Positions 33,955 to 45,474 of a stretch of 64,000 bases of DNA are shown piece after piece. The stretch comes from Manduca sexta (Eukaryota > Arthropoda > Insecta > Lepidoptera > Sphingidae): positions 3,589,245 to 3,653,244 of the forward strand of contig NC_051119.1 in NCBI RefSeq assembly GCF_014839805.1, in the 5' to 3' direction. The position numbers were made by a program, and so were the translations under genes. Each line of letters starts with the position of its first letter. The first letter of the stretch is position 1. Under the pieces are notes generated by a model that was not told the origin of the DNA, made no database searches, and worked only from the letters and a program-made list of their open reading frames with translations.

Positions 33955-34078
33955 GACCGTCTCGATGGCGTAGTTGTGTTTCGCTCACGATACGACTATC
34001 GCGCTGAGGAGTTACACCTCTGAGTACCCCTGAAAAGGGAAAAGGTGTGATGCTATACATATGTATGTAAGAAGTAGA
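33955..34078 (+). mobile_element. SINE-B with internal deletion
   Basis: Head GTCTCGATGGCGTAGTTGTG joined directly to the tail GCCTCTGAGTACCCC-like and GGTGTGATGCTATACATATG. The middle, including the B box, is deleted. Confidence 0.7.
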
Positions 34079-34111
34079 TTCAAGCAAACCTAACGCAAAA
34101 ACACAACTGAC

Positions 34112-34206
34112 ATATTTCGATCATAGTGCGACTATCGCGCTCAAATGTTACGCCTCTGCCTACTCCTGGCGGGGAAAAGGTGTTATGCTATATGTATAAG
34201 TATGTG
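34112..34206 (+). mobile_element. SINE-B with the same internal deletion, second copy
   Basis: GTGCGACTATCGCGCTCAAA joined to CGCCTCTGCCTACTCC and GGTGTTATGCTATATG, 35 bases after the similar copy at 33955-34078. Confidence 0.68.
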
Positions 34207-34633
34207 AGAAGTACACTCAACCAAAAACTTCGATTTAGTTGGCGGCAAATGCGTGCGAATTTGAATACCTTTCGCTCTCACACATACCACCATCACGCGA
34301 ATTATTATAGAAATAATTTATGATTATAAACAACGGTTGCGAAACATGTTTGATATATAAATAGTTTCTTCGATGTCGACTGATTGCTATGTCATAAATC
34401 CAGGATAATAGGCGAGATACCACGATAAAATTTCCCCGGGCGCGCAAATATTTAACTTTGATCCCGGATCCCTAGAGAGAGGTATATGTACCGGGGAAAG
34501 AAATTCAGAAAGTTAACGTATTGGGGCTGAGTTTGAAATTACTTTTTCTTACTTAAAATTGAATGATATAAATTGTGAGGGTGACCGTCTTTTTTGGGTC
34601 GTTGTGAAGAAATGCAATTATGTACAATTAGAC

Positions 34634-34855
34634 ACTCACGGTTTTATCGTCAAAGGGGTAGGCAGAGCTCTCTCCGCCGTGTATGTTTCGTCCCATGATG
34701 TGATCGGGGCGTGTCTATAATCATACTGGGCACAATTCCAGATTCCGGGTTGATGGTGACTAAAAAAATCTAATATCACTTTGCCCGACCCGGAGATCGA
34801 ACCCAAGACCTCAAGATTATAGTCGTACCGCAATACAACTGCGCGAGGTAGTCAA
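34634..34855 (-). mobile_element. SINE-B copy, diverged
   Basis: AAAGGGGTAGGCAGAG, GTCCCATGATGTGATCGGGG, TCACTTTGCCCGACCCGG and GCGCGAGGTAGTC in order. Confidence 0.82.
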
Positions 34856-34931
34856 TGCCATCGTTTATAGATTTGTGGGTCCTAATTTAGAATCTCTTGA
34901 ATATTTATGTGTTACTAACACGAAATTATTT

Positions 34932-35110
34932 TTAGGTTTTCGTTCCTCTAAAGGAACTATAGGATAACTTTGTTGTCCGTCTGTATATTTCTACGTTCGT
35001 CTATCTGTGAAGACCTTTGTCTCTGGAACTTGTGGAGGTATCAAATTGAAATTTATACCAAACTAGATTTTACTCATCTGCGATAAAAAAAAATGGAGCC
35101 TTCATTTTAA
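34932..35110 (+). mobile_element. repeat-D left-end fragment
   Basis: TTTTCGTTCCTCTAAAGGAA, TTTGTTGTCCGTCTG, GAGGTATCAAATTGAAATTT. Confidence 0.65.
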
Positions 35111-35204
35111 GTTAGATCTCTAACAATATATCGGTGAAAACTGCATTTAATTCCATGCAGTAGTTTTTATGTGATGCGTGTACAAATACATACGTATTTG
35201 TACG

Positions 35205-35368
35205 GGGGGGACTGAGACTGTCGTCCGAAAAATCAAAGTTAAAATATGTACCTACATTTTACAATTAAACAAAATTTTAAATTGTTCGAGCTATTGACGG
35301 TTCGATCTACGCAGAATGAGCTTACAGTGGCTCGAAGTCTGGCAGCCGATCTTTTGGGTTCCGATATA
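35205..35368 (+). mobile_element. repeat-F fragment
   Basis: GGGGGGACTGAGACTGTCGT, CGATCTACGCAGAATGAGCT and CTGGCAGCCGATCTTTTGGG. Confidence 0.7.
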
Positions 35369-35864
35369 ATTAAATGTAGAACAGGTTCTCGGACTTGTGC
35401 AAGTTTCTAACCATCTTTTTTTTTATTGAAATTCGGATGTTTTTTAATTCAATAGCCTCACGAATCATCCTAGGCAGGAATCGGTGTTCTATGGCAAGGA
35501 GTTTTGTTTTAATATCTAAAATTCGCGTAAACATATTAGATCATATAATTGTAAAAAAAATCCTACTGCAATCTTTGCTTTTACGTACCACAAAAGTTCA
35601 AAGAAATCTCATCAACATATATATGGATACAGTGTCACATAAAGGCGAAATCCATGTGTAAGAAGTAACATGCTTTATGCTTTATAAAGTCTGTTTAAAG
35701 GCTATTAACTTAGTACATTAACTTTCGTGCGATTTATATAAAGGTGAATTCGTGAATGACTGCAAAATTGTATTTGACTAACAATTTTATCTAGCTTTTG
35801 CTCGCGGTTCTACGTTAATTCGGTTTAGAGATTCCTTATGTTTACGCGAATGTTAGACATTAAA

Positions 35865-36275
35865 ATTAAACTATTTTTCGGATTTTATCGCTTTTAATAA
35901 TAATAATATCAGCCTTGTATTATATACTGTCCCACTGTTGAGCACGGGCCACCTCTACTACTGAGAGGGAATAGGCCTTAGTCCACCGCGCTGGCCTAGT
36001 GCGGATTGGTAGACTTCACACACCTTAGAAATTCCTATAGAGAACTTCTCAGATGTGCAGGTTTCCTTACGATGTTTTCCTTTACCGTTAAAGCGAACGA
36101 TAAATTCGCAAAGAATACACACATGATTTTTTTAGAAAAGTCAGAGGTGTGTGCCCTTGGAATTTGAACCTGCGGACATTCGTCTTGGCAGTCCGTTCCA
36201 CACCCAACTAGGCTATCGCCGCTTTTATCGCTTTTATATGTAAATTTTCTCCCGACGTTTCGAAAACAGACAGAA
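35865..36275 (+). mobile_element. repeat-F fragment split by SINE-A
   Basis: Left piece ends GGATTTTATCGCTTTTA; the right piece resumes TTTTATCGCTTTTATATG and TTTTCTCCCGACGTTTCGAA. SINE-A occupies 35897-36222. Confidence 0.8.
35897..36222 (-). mobile_element. SINE-A with 14-bp target-site duplication, nested in repeat-F
   Basis: Complete copy flanked by TTTTATCGCTTTTA at 35883-35896 and 36223-36236. Removing one copy restores the repeat-F motif ATTTTATCGC..TTTTA seen at 13690. Confidence 0.94.
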
Positions 36276-36892
36276 TAGAGGATTTTATTTTTAAATGTGT
36301 ACAGATATCATTGCAGCAAGCCTCTTATAAAAAAAAAACATTATTAAATAAATTGTCAATCAACTCCGACTTAACGTCGCGTCGGACTAACTTTAAATTA
36401 TTTTACTTAAACTGGAGTGTCAATGACAACGAAGGTTGACGTGTGACATGTATCAACATGTTACTGACATTATTTTAGTAAATATAAGATCTGCCTAGCG
36501 TTGTAAATTGTATTCAAAGTAGGCAATTAATTTTAAACTTACCTCAACCATCGTTCAACAAAAAATATATAAATAAATAGTATGGTAGACTAATCATATA
36601 GATAAAGAATGAAAACTATTATAATATATAAAAAAAAACGTGGAAGTACATACCTACTTTTATTGTAAGTACGTATAAATTTTGCATATCGTTAAAATAT
36701 GTAAAATACAATGAGCAAGCCGACGTGGTCAGTCATACGAAAAAAAAGGACGCGAAACTGAACCGGCTGGCCAGCGGACCACTGCGTCGGCGACACACTT
36801 TTGCTTGCATTTTTCTTTGGATCGGACAGACGTTCAGAGTCCTTGCATTTCGCTAGCTATATTTTTATGTTCTTGTTTTTTTTTTATTTTGT
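36276..36892. other. no gene found
   Basis: Nothing recognised; 36717-36800 is a GC-richer patch without coding signal. Confidence 0.4.
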
Positions 36893-36995
36893 TTAAGGCC
36901 GGCGTGGTGGACTAAGACCTAATCCCAATCAATATTAGAAGAGGCCCGTGCCCAGCAGTGGAACAGTATATAATACAGGGCTGATATTATTATTG
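36893..36995 (+). mobile_element. SINE-A 3' fragment
   Basis: GGCGTGGTGGACTAAGACCT through CAGGGCTGATATTATTATT. Confidence 0.85.
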
Positions 36996-37332
36996 ACTAT
37001 TATTTATTATTTTGACCTTGGCAAAACCACGTTAAAATCAGTCATTCTGCGTTTCAAATGATTTACTTAATCTAGCTGCAACTTACATATAGGTTTTACT
37101 TTAGACATAAGCTTTTTAAAAAGAAGACACGAGCAGTTTGCTTTTATCGTATTAATCAAAGTTTAAAAATAAAACCGAATTAAATTAACAATACGCATTG
37201 AAAATTTAAATTTGATTTATAAATAATTCGTATTACAATGAAGAATTATTATAATGTATGAAGAGCATACCAATATAAATGATTTTATATTTAAATTAAA
37301 TCCATTTATTATCCTTCAAGTATTCAATTTTA

Positions 37333-37570
37333 CTGGTGTTGTGTTCCGGTTAAAAGGTCATGGTAGCCAATGTAATTACTGGATATAAAGGACTTAACAT
37401 CTCATGTCTCAGGATGGCGAGTGCAGTGGAATACCAAATAATACGTAATTCAAGGTGTTGGATGGTGTTTTTATTGTTTATGGGTAGCCGTATCGCTTAC
37501 CATCAGAGTAGCGGCAGGCTCGTCTCGTCGTTCAAAGCAATAACAAAAAATATTATACAAGTACCAAGCG
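37333..37570 (+). mobile_element. repeat-E copy, inverse orientation
   Basis: GTGTTCCGGTTAAAAGG, CATCTCATGTCTCAGGATGG, CAAGGTGTTGGATGGTGTTT and CTCGTCTCGTCGTTCAAAGC. Confidence 0.78.
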
Positions 37571-37895
37571 GTTGCCAGCAGCTCTTAGAGCGACTTTAAT
37601 GAGCATGATATAAAAGACCTAGTTCTGAGGTATTTTAATTCACGATTCCGTTTACTTGGACGACAAATTTTTTCCAGTTATTTCGTTTTAAAATAAAACT
37701 ACTGAACTGAGTTTAATAATATTTTAATGGCATGTATGTGGTAGTATATCTTTCAAATAAAAAAGGCTTTTTCAAATCTGTTATTAAAGGACTGAGTTCT
37801 GAGATAATAAACAAATACACTCTTCCTTCTTTGAAGTTAATGAAGTCTATTCTTATGAATTACTGTTTGTCAGCAGTCAGCACCAATCATATATA
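37571..37895. other. no gene found
   Basis: AT-rich spacer, nothing recognised. Confidence 0.4.
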
Positions 37896-38050
37896 GGTGT
37901 GTCGCGTTCCGGGATCAGCCTGTACATCCGGGTGCAACAGGCCGGCATAATTGTGTTGACTGCCGAGGGGTAATCATCCCTCGTCATTTCATTGGACCCT
38001 CCGCCTACCATCAGGTGTATTGGTGTCACTTTGCCGTGACCGTAAAAAAA
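37896..38050 (-). mobile_element. repeat-K fragment
   Basis: GTGTCGCGTTCCGGGATCAG, GGCCGGCATAATTGTGTTGA, CCTACCATCAGGTG; close to 19535-19690. Confidence 0.75.
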
Positions 38051-38087
38051 TCATGGCTGTGTAGGATACAAGCTGTCTAAAGTTTAT

Positions 38088-38298
38088 CCCCCTTATTCAT
38101 AGACGTTATTTATCTAAGGACGGAGCAATGCTGTGATAACAAGTCTGTTTCTCAGCTTTGTTTATCTGACAGCTTGCTAATCACAACGGCCCTATGTCTA
38201 CGCACTGCGAAGGCTGTCGTATCGTCAGCGCTGAGAAACAGACTTGTTATCACAGCAATGCTCCGTCCTTATACAAAAAACGTCTATGAATAAGGGGG
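38088..38298. mobile_element. MITE-I, complete hairpin element (211 bp)
   Basis: Ends CCCCCTTATTCATAGACGTT and AACGTCTATGAATAAGGGGG are exact inverses, and the arms continue inward (GATAACAAGTCTGTTTCTCA / TGAGAAACAGACTTGTTATC), making a stem of about 70 bases. Non-coding. Confidence 0.93.
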
Positions 38299-39319
38299 TT
38301 AGATTATTTATTTATTTTTCACCTTTAATTAAAAAATATTTAACGCACTCGGTCTTGACTTATTAAATTACAATTCAGTCTTGCTTATAAACTTGTTTTA
38401 GCGCTAGGCGGAGGTTAAGAATTGCTTAAATAGCTGTCAAAAAAAACCGCTGCCTTAGTTTAAACCTTATTAAAAGGCAAGATGGTTTTGATTTACAGAT
38501 CGAGTAAATTTGTGTTCGAACTAAACATAGTTTTGCGAATTTGTAACACGGAAGTCATCAAAAAGTTTGCGAAAGCTCACGAATGTAGACTTCGACAACA
38601 TGTGAACATTGAGTCACTCAAGCTACCTACTCGATAACACGAACCTTGTGCGAACACTAAAAAGAACTAAGCCTTTCGAACTAGTATAGTCAAGTGTAGT
38701 ACATAATTACTATGAACAAACAATAGTGTAAGTGCTAACTGCTAAGTATATATAACACACCAACAATGTGTTTTTATATGTTGCCAGACTCTAAGAAAGT
38801 GTACATTATTCTTAGTTGAAGTAAATTTAATAACCTATAAAATTAAGTTAGAATTGTATTGCTTATGAGTAATAGACCAGATTGTAATTTACTGCTAAGA
38901 GCCCGGTTCTTACAACAAATGAAAAAACTCTCAAAATCGAATTGAATATTGAAATTGGGGTTATTTATTGAAAGCTGATGCTCGGGCAACGCCGCGAGCG
39001 TCATCTAGTATTATACAAAGTGGTGTGATGTACCTAAAGTGGAATTTGTCGTACAAACAGATTTCACACTAAAACAAGTTAATATATCAAGTGTTTGAGC
39101 TTCCAGCGTGTACGTGTTAATCACAGTTAATCGATGCCGGCTGGCCATTGAGGGCGCGACAGCTGCGATTTCTGAACGACTTTTTGTCGTTGTTTTTAAA
39201 AACTTGCGATTATCACATAAAAATTACCTGTATATTATTCAAAAGTTAAGATTATTCCTGTTTTTAAAGCTATAGTCGTTGAAGAGAGTTGAGTGAAATG
39301 AAGATGATGGTATTTCCGT
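38299..39319. other. no gene found
   Basis: About 1 kb of AT-rich sequence. 38970-39012 contains a Helitron-like 3' end (GCTCGGGCAACGCCGCGAGC then CATCTAG). Otherwise nothing recognised. Confidence 0.4.
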
Positions 39320-39630
39320 CATACGTGAAAGTCCGCCTGGGTAGGTACTACCGCAATGTCTATTTCTCTTCTATTTGACATTGCGGTGACTACACACTGC
39401 TGTATGTAGTCACTGTTTTGTTCTGGTTAGAAGGACATTGTAGCCAGTGTAAATACTGAACATAATAAAACTTAATATCCCATGTCTCAGGATGGCGAGC
39501 GCAGTCGAAAACCAAACAATACTTTGTGATGCAAGGTGTTGATGGTGTTTCTGCTGTTTATAGGCGGGTGTATCGTCAACCATCAGGTAAACGGCAAGCT
39601 CGTCTCGTCATTCAAAGAAATAAAACAAAA
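39320..39630 (+). mobile_element. repeat-E copy, inverse orientation
   Basis: TCCGCCTGGGTAGGTACTAC, GACATTGCGGTGACTACACA, CCCATGTCTCAGGATGGCGA, CTCGTCTCGTCATTCAAAG: a full-length unit. Confidence 0.8.
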
Positions 39631-39785
39631 TAAAGATGAAAATACATATTTTTTTATTATTACAATTTTTTTAGGTACTTCAAGTTGTTGCGGCACTTTT
39701 TAAACAGAAAAAATCTGGTGATTCTCTTATTTATTCTTGCATTTATATAATAATTTTCACGTAACCGCACTGTAATTAATATTCA

Positions 39786-39935
39786 ATAATAATATCAAGA
39801 CTGTGTTATATAATGTCCACTACTGAGCATGCGCCTCTACTACTGAGAAGTTTAGCCTATTCCACCACGCTGGCCTAGTGCGGGTTGGCAGACTTCACAT
39901 ACCTTCTAAAGTTCTCAGGTCTCTTCACGGTTTTA
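39786..39935 (-). mobile_element. SINE-A fragment
   Basis: AATAATATCAAGACTGTGTT, TCCACCACGCTGGCCTAGTG, GCAGACTTCACATACC. Confidence 0.8.
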
Positions 39936-40196
39936 ATAATATTGCCAATAATTTCATATGCTTTGAGAAGTCTTAGGTTCTATGTAGTTTCTGCACGATT
40001 TTAATATTCCCAATAATAAACGGAAAACACAATCGATGCGACAAAATGTCGAGCAGTGAATGGCCAGCCTCTCCATATTTACCGACATCAATCTCCGTCA
40101 AGTGATATTAGTGTAATTTCTAGTAATAATATATAACTATGAACTGTTAACCAATAAAGTTTCAAGTACACGTCATGTAAACCATTTCATATTAAT

Positions 40197-40447
40197 CTAG
40201 CTTTTGATCGCGGTTTCGCACGTGTAGAGATTTTCCGGGATAAAAGTTCCGCAATAGATTTTTCCGGGATAAAAGTCCCGCAATACATTTTTCCGGCATA
40301 AAAGGCCCGCAATACTTTTTCCGGGATAAAAAATCTATGTCGTTTTTACCCTCTTAAACTATCTAAATACAAAATTTCATCGAAATCCTTTCAGTACTTT
40401 TTAGGTTTACCGTGCAAACAGACGCGATAGGGGCTTTTGTTGTATAA
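40197..40447 (-). mobile_element. Helitron 3'-end fragment with four short tandem units
   Basis: CTAGCTTTTGATCGCGGTTT, then four units of TTTTCCGGGATAAAAGTCCC type at about 31-base spacing (40230-40331), then CAAAATTTCATCGAAATCC. Confidence 0.72.
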
Positions 40448-40454
40448 TTATAAA

Positions 40455-40590
40455 ATGTAGGTAAATATTGTAACTTATGACTTTGCGGATGACCAACACC
40501 TCAGTCCCCCCGTGACCACGAAGGCTGCAGTCATCGAAATTTCGGAAGAAAATTAATATATTAAAACCGCAATAAATTTGAAAAATAGTT
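40455..40590 (-). mobile_element. repeat-F fragment
   Basis: GGATGACCAACACCTCAGTC, CCGTGACCACGAAGGCTGCA, AAAACCGCAATAAATTTG. Confidence 0.72.
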
Positions 40591-40893
40591 AAATTTAAAA
40601 AAAAAACTCTTAGTTGCTGTCAAGATTAATTTGCCGCATCTGTCAACAAAAAGTTGCCTCAACCTTAACAGTAACATCCCTTCAATGCTGAATACCAATA
40701 AACATAGTCGTAAACATAAATTCGCAAATAAATATAAATTTAACATTATCACGTTATATATCAATTTGTTCGATTTGTTCCCGTACATATTGGATAATAA
40801 AATGTATTCAGTATGTACAGTCAGCAACAAAAATAACTGAAGAAATTCAAAACAAAATTACTTGATTTTTTTTTCTCTTTATGTAAAAAGTAA

Positions 40894-41150
40894 ACTGCTA
40901 AGGTGGCACAGTTGTATTGTGTTACCACAACAGCTTTGAAGTGTTGGATTCGAATCCTGGATAGGAATAAGTGACATTGTTTTCTGTGCTCAGTATAATT
41001 AGGAGTCTGGAATTTGTACCCGATATAACAATAGACTCGCCTATCACATCATGGGATGGAATACATATAGCAGAAAGTGGGTTTACCATATGCGCTTCCG
41101 TTTGCATAAAAGGGCCTATTCCTTCGGACATAAAAAGCGTGTTTGAAATA
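40894..41150 (+). mobile_element. SINE-B copy, diverged
   Basis: GGTGGCACAGTTGTATTG, GGATTCGAATCCTGG, TAGGAGTCTGGAATTTGTAC, ATCACATCATGGGATGGAAT. Confidence 0.82.
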
Positions 41151-41649
41151 AAGTAAATACCTTTTATTTTATATGACAGAAAATAGAGGCGATTTGATTT
41201 TTTTTAAAGTAACGTTTTAGGCTGATTGTACACGTGGAGAGGATTTTTGTGATATTTCACAATGAAATAGATTATTTGTTAGCCATGTTGTCTTTATAGT
41301 TTTCTCATTTGAGAATGTATACAGTTATTCGTGAGAATCAATACGAATATTGCAATTTTTGAACTAATTAACTGTTGATTAGTGTCGCAATTAAGTTGAA
41401 GCAATTTAATCAAATCGAGATCCGCCATTTTGTGGCACCTGATACAAGATGAGAGCGTACGCGCTGCGCTTTACCACAACGTGTGCATCGATTTAAAACT
41501 TTATTATTAGTGTTTTTTAGGTACGTAAATCATTTAAACCCATTTACCATTTAAATCATTCATTTTTCTACACACACATAAAAACAAAAAAAAAGAATAA
41601 AATGAAAGAAACACACAGTTAACAATATTAGGCATACAACGGATTTGTA

Positions 41650-41865
41650 AGAATACGTAAGATGGTGTTGGATTCTTTACTCAGTACAACCATCGCTCTC
41701 ATGTCCGAGTTTCAAATTCCGGGTCGGGAAAATTGATTTTCTTTGCCCAATACTAACGAAGTCTGGAATTTGTGCTCGACATAGCGATAGAGTCACCCCC
41801 ATGACATTGCATGGAACAGTTGCAGCTTTGTCTACTCCTTTGAGAATAATCATAAAGTATTTGTT
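41650..41865 (+). mobile_element. SINE-B copy, diverged
   Basis: CAAATTCCGGGTCGGGAAAA, GAAGTCTGGAATTTGTGCTC, ATAGCGATAGAGTCACCCCC. Confidence 0.78.
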
Positions 41866-42510
41866 TATGAATAGAAAAAATAATATTGTTTCCATTATAT
41901 AAACACTTATTCAAAGTTACCGACCGAATAAATTATTACATATTCTTAAATGCCATACAAACTTTGTTAAGTCATTAAAGGTGCTTTTCCACTGGCTTCT
42001 AATTTTTATAGAAATGAATATTTGACGAGCACGCCTCTCATTGAAAAGCCACGGATCCACATAAAAGGAAGGAAAACTGTCTTTGACAGTAAGTTGTGGC
42101 CGCCCAGTGGTCGAAATTCGACAGCAAGTCATTTATTTGTTTGCACTTCTGAATATGAAATTTAAAATTTAAAAAATCAATGCCATATCTCACACTCCGT
42201 ACGCGCAATGTACTTTACAAGGCGTATAAAGTTCTTCAAATATATACTAACAATGAGTTTATGGCGTTGAGTAGCATATAGTTTAGATTATATTTCTGTA
42301 ATAGAAATCGTGATAACAGACACATTGGCAGGAGCGGGGGAAGGGACGTGAAGAGACAGCTTTTAGCTCAGCGATACGACACATTAACTAATTAACATCT
42401 GTATCCAGTCAAGATTAACATATTGTTCCGTTAATTCGCTGCGTAGGCTGCTAGGTCCGGGCCTGCTTTTAGCTGTGGACCCCTGGGATTATGCCTGTTA
42501 TGCCAATTAT
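41866..42510. other. no gene found
   Basis: Nothing recognised. Confidence 0.4.
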
Positions 42511-42707
42511 TAGCTTTTGTTCCTGGGTTCGTCCATGTGAAAGAGTTTTATTGGAATAAAACTTACACTATATATAATTTCCTAAAGTAAAAATAGCCTA
42601 TGTTCTTTCTAGGGTTTCGAACTATCTGCACAAGTCCATACCTAATTTCATCGAAATCTGTTCGTAGTTTGAGTTTATCAGATCCAAACAGACACGGTGG
42701 TGAATTT
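42511..42707 (-). mobile_element. Helitron 3'-end fragment, diverged
   Basis: TAGCTTTTGTTCCTGGGTTC, GCCTATGTTCTTTCTAGGGT, CCTAATTTCATCGAAATCTG. Confidence 0.6.
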
Positions 42708-43099
42708 TGTTTAATAATACCTAAGAACAAACATCGAAACATCTTCACAATGTGTCGCTTTTTTGATATACTAAGATAATCTTTTACACATTTTCGCACA
42801 TACAGAAAAGTACCTTAACAGCGCATAAAGTATCTAGAGTGTTTTATAAATAAAATACTTAGCGAACTGCAGAATAAGGACTATGTTGTACAATAAAAAG
42901 CCAAACAAACTTAAAATTAACTCTATATGATAGAAAATTGTAAGTGTTCGTGTAGTGTATGTAACTTCACCGTCGAATTTCATATACCTACAATACCCAT
43001 AATTTTATTTTTCTACACTTCTCTATATGAAGTTTAAACACAAAGATTTTTCTTTACGTATTAATTTATAGATTTAACGAGAACATGACATCTTTGTAG
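42708..43099. other. no gene found
   Basis: Nothing recognised. Confidence 0.4.
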
Positions 43100-43265
43100 A
43101 GGGCAAAAGGGCACGCGGACGCAACCCAATTCGATGGTCGGATCAGATCCGCACCACACTCGATTTATCTGTATACGACGAAATACAGGTGGCCAATAGT
43201 CGGGCTCGATGGCGTGATATTATACGGCTGGTGAAAGATGGTCACGACCCTCAGAACTGAGGACA
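43100..43265 (+). pseudogene. LINE RT C-terminal stub
   Basis: Encodes RGRNPIRWSDQIRTTL ... VANSRARWRDIIRL up to a stop, then CCTCAGAACTGAGGACAACG: the C-terminus and 3' UTR pattern of RTE-type LINEs. Catalytic RT is absent. Confidence 0.7.
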
Positions 43266-43469
43266 ACGACAAGGACGACGATGTCATGACAATATGATGT
43301 TTTTTTTATGACGTAATAAAATTTTTGATAGTTTCAAAACTTATTTTGAACAGTTTTTGGAATACATAGTATCACGCCATTTTATTACAAGGGTAGGCAG
43401 AACATTTAATCTACATTTCGCCAGCTATGTTAGGATTCAACGAGAACGGGGCCTTTTATACGGGCTTGA

Positions 43470-43545
43470 AAAAATGTACCCACTGCACCTGATGGTAAGT
43501 GAAGTAGGGTCGAAATGTCGACAGAGAAGAGAGGATAAACCCTTA
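43470..43545 (+). mobile_element. repeat-K short fragment
   Basis: CACCTGATGGTAAGTGAAGT, then AATGTCGACAGAGAAGAGAG, as in 30040-30100. Confidence 0.55.
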
Positions 43546-43704
43546 CTGACTATTGCAATTTCGCACAACACGATCCGAATGACGTTTATAAAATGTCTAG
43601 CATTTCAAATTAAAACTTTATATTTAATTCCTTTTTCTACTGTCCAAATTAGCATAAACTCTTTGTTTTAACTCTACTTTTGATAATATTTTTGTATATA
43701 AAAT

Positions 43705-43840
43705 TGAAACGGGGGTTTGGCGGGCAGACGACCTGGTGAGGGTCTCTGGAGTCCTATGGATGAAGGCGACCCAGAACCGGTGCCTATGGCGCTCAAAAGG
43801 GAGGGCCTATGTCCAGCAGTGGATGATTCCGAAATCATGA
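43705..43840 (+). pseudogene. LINE RT C-terminal stub
   Basis: Encodes DDLVRVSGVLWMKATQ, NRCLWRSKGRAYVQQW and a stop: another RTE-like LINE 3' end, from a different element than 43100-43265. Confidence 0.7.
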
Positions 43841-44192
43841 TGTATTACTTACAGAATAAACGAATAACAAATCAGTGCTAAACAGAGAAACCAAGAAAAT
43901 TTTAAGTGATAATACAAACAGTCCAGTGAGGAAAGGTGAAATATTCCGAAAGGGAGCCCGACACAACATATTGGTACTAATATGCACGAATGCGATCTAC
44001 AAATCGTTGTAACGATAATTAGATTCTATATAAAGGTGAGCCGCTGGAATCTGGTTAACTGAACTCTTTGCCACTGAAGCCATGAATCGGTTTATACAGA
44101 CTCTTGGCTATTGAAACAGTGCTAGATCCAAAATGTTACTAGTTTTGAATCCTCATAGTACGAGATAGAATCTATATTTCAACCTCTATCAT

Positions 44193-44330
44193 CTTCTTAA
44201 TCGTTCCCCCATTACAATCGTGGCTCCTTCTACGTTTCGAAACGATCCGTCGCCTGTTGAAGAACGGTGCTGATGGTGATATCCAGCTGTTCGGAGATCT
44301 GGTCCGACCATCTCTTCGGGTATCGACCTC
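44193..44330 (-). mobile_element. very short 5'-truncated LINE with 16-bp target-site duplication
   Basis: 138 bases encoding, on the minus strand, RYPKRWSDQISEQLDI up to a stop, and a 3' tail. Flanked by TTTCAACCTCTATCAT at 44177-44192 and 44331-44346. Confidence 0.85.
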
Positions 44331-44346
44331 TTTCAACCTCTATCAT

Positions 44347-44669
44347 AGGAAGGACGAACTACGTATCAAATAGCGGAACCTCGATCCCCCCCGTCACCCT
44401 ATGAGAAACACTTGACCCCCTTCTTGACTTAGAAATAAAATAAAAACGTATGGATTCATTCGAAAAAAATACCTCTTTCATAGCCTCATTATATTAATTA
44501 AAAAACCTCAATTTCCCGGAAACTCTCATTAAAGTTTGTTAACCGGTTAAGAAACTTAATCCTTTGTCATTTTTCTTAGTTTCAAAGCTCTCGGGGCTTT
44601 TTTAATTACATGAAAGGCTTTGACTTCACTCGATAGCTGTTATGATATTATAATGATTTAGTACAGAAA
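44347..44669. other. no gene found
   Basis: Nothing recognised. Confidence 0.4.
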
Positions 44670-44762
44670 TTGAGACTGTCTCGGTGACGTGGTTGTATTG
44701 TTGTGTACAAGACCGCTCTGAGGTCTTGAGTTCGAATCTCAGGTCGACAGTGTACCGATCTT
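44670..44762 (+). mobile_element. SINE-B tRNA-like head only
   Basis: GACTGTCTCGGTGACGTGGT, GCTCTGAGGTCTTGAGTTCG, AATCTCAGGTCGACAG. The rest is lost just before the Helitron at 44781. Confidence 0.75.
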
Positions 44763-44780
44763 TATATTATATGCATAATA

Positions 44781-45474
44781 CTAGCTTTTGCCCGCGGCTC
44801 CGCCCGCGTTATAAAGTTTTTCAGGCTAAAGTTTTCCGTTATAAAAGTAGTAGTTTCCCGGGAGCCTATGTTCTTCCCAGGGTCTCAAACTGTCTCCATA
44901 CCAAATTTCATCTTAATACGTTGGGTAGTTTTTGAGTTTAAGACGTTCAGGCAGACGGATGCAGCGGGGGACTTTGTTTTATAATATATTTTTTAGAACT
45001 TTTTAAGAGGAACAATCCCGTCATACATCATTGTTGCATAACTTTAACCGTTTACGCAGCGCACGCAACGGAAGCTCTCAACACTAATAAATTGTACCCG
45101 TATTTGCAACATGTTTCATTACTGCTCCGCTCCTATTGGTCATAGCGTGATGATATACAGCCTATAAGACCCCACAAACAAAGGGCTATTCAACACAAAA
45201 AGATTTTTTCAGTTCGAATCGGTAGTTCCTGAGATTAGCCATTACTGCTCCGCTCCTATTAGGTATAGCGTGATGATATATAGCAAATAGCACTCTACAA
45301 ACGAAGGGCTATTCAACACAAAAAGATTTTTTCAGTTCGAATCGGTAGTTTCTGAGATTAGCCATTACTGCTCCGCTCCTATTAGATATAGCGTGATGAT
45401 ATATAGCAAATAGCACTCTACGAACAAAGGGCTATCCAACGCAAAAACTCTTCAGCTTTATATAATAGTATAGA
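44781..45474 (-). mobile_element. Helitron, 694 bp, three 123-bp units
   Basis: Minus-strand Helitron: starts CTAGCTTTTGCCCGCGGCTC (inverted 3' end) and ends TATATAATAGTATAGA (inverted TC start). The unit GCGTGATGATAT recurs at spacing of 123 (about 45141, 45264, 45387). Confidence 0.88.

Noticed and set aside
35181..35204. 24-base palindrome as an operator
   Set aside because: Imperfect, AT-rich and next to a repeat-F fragment; expected by chance in such sequence.
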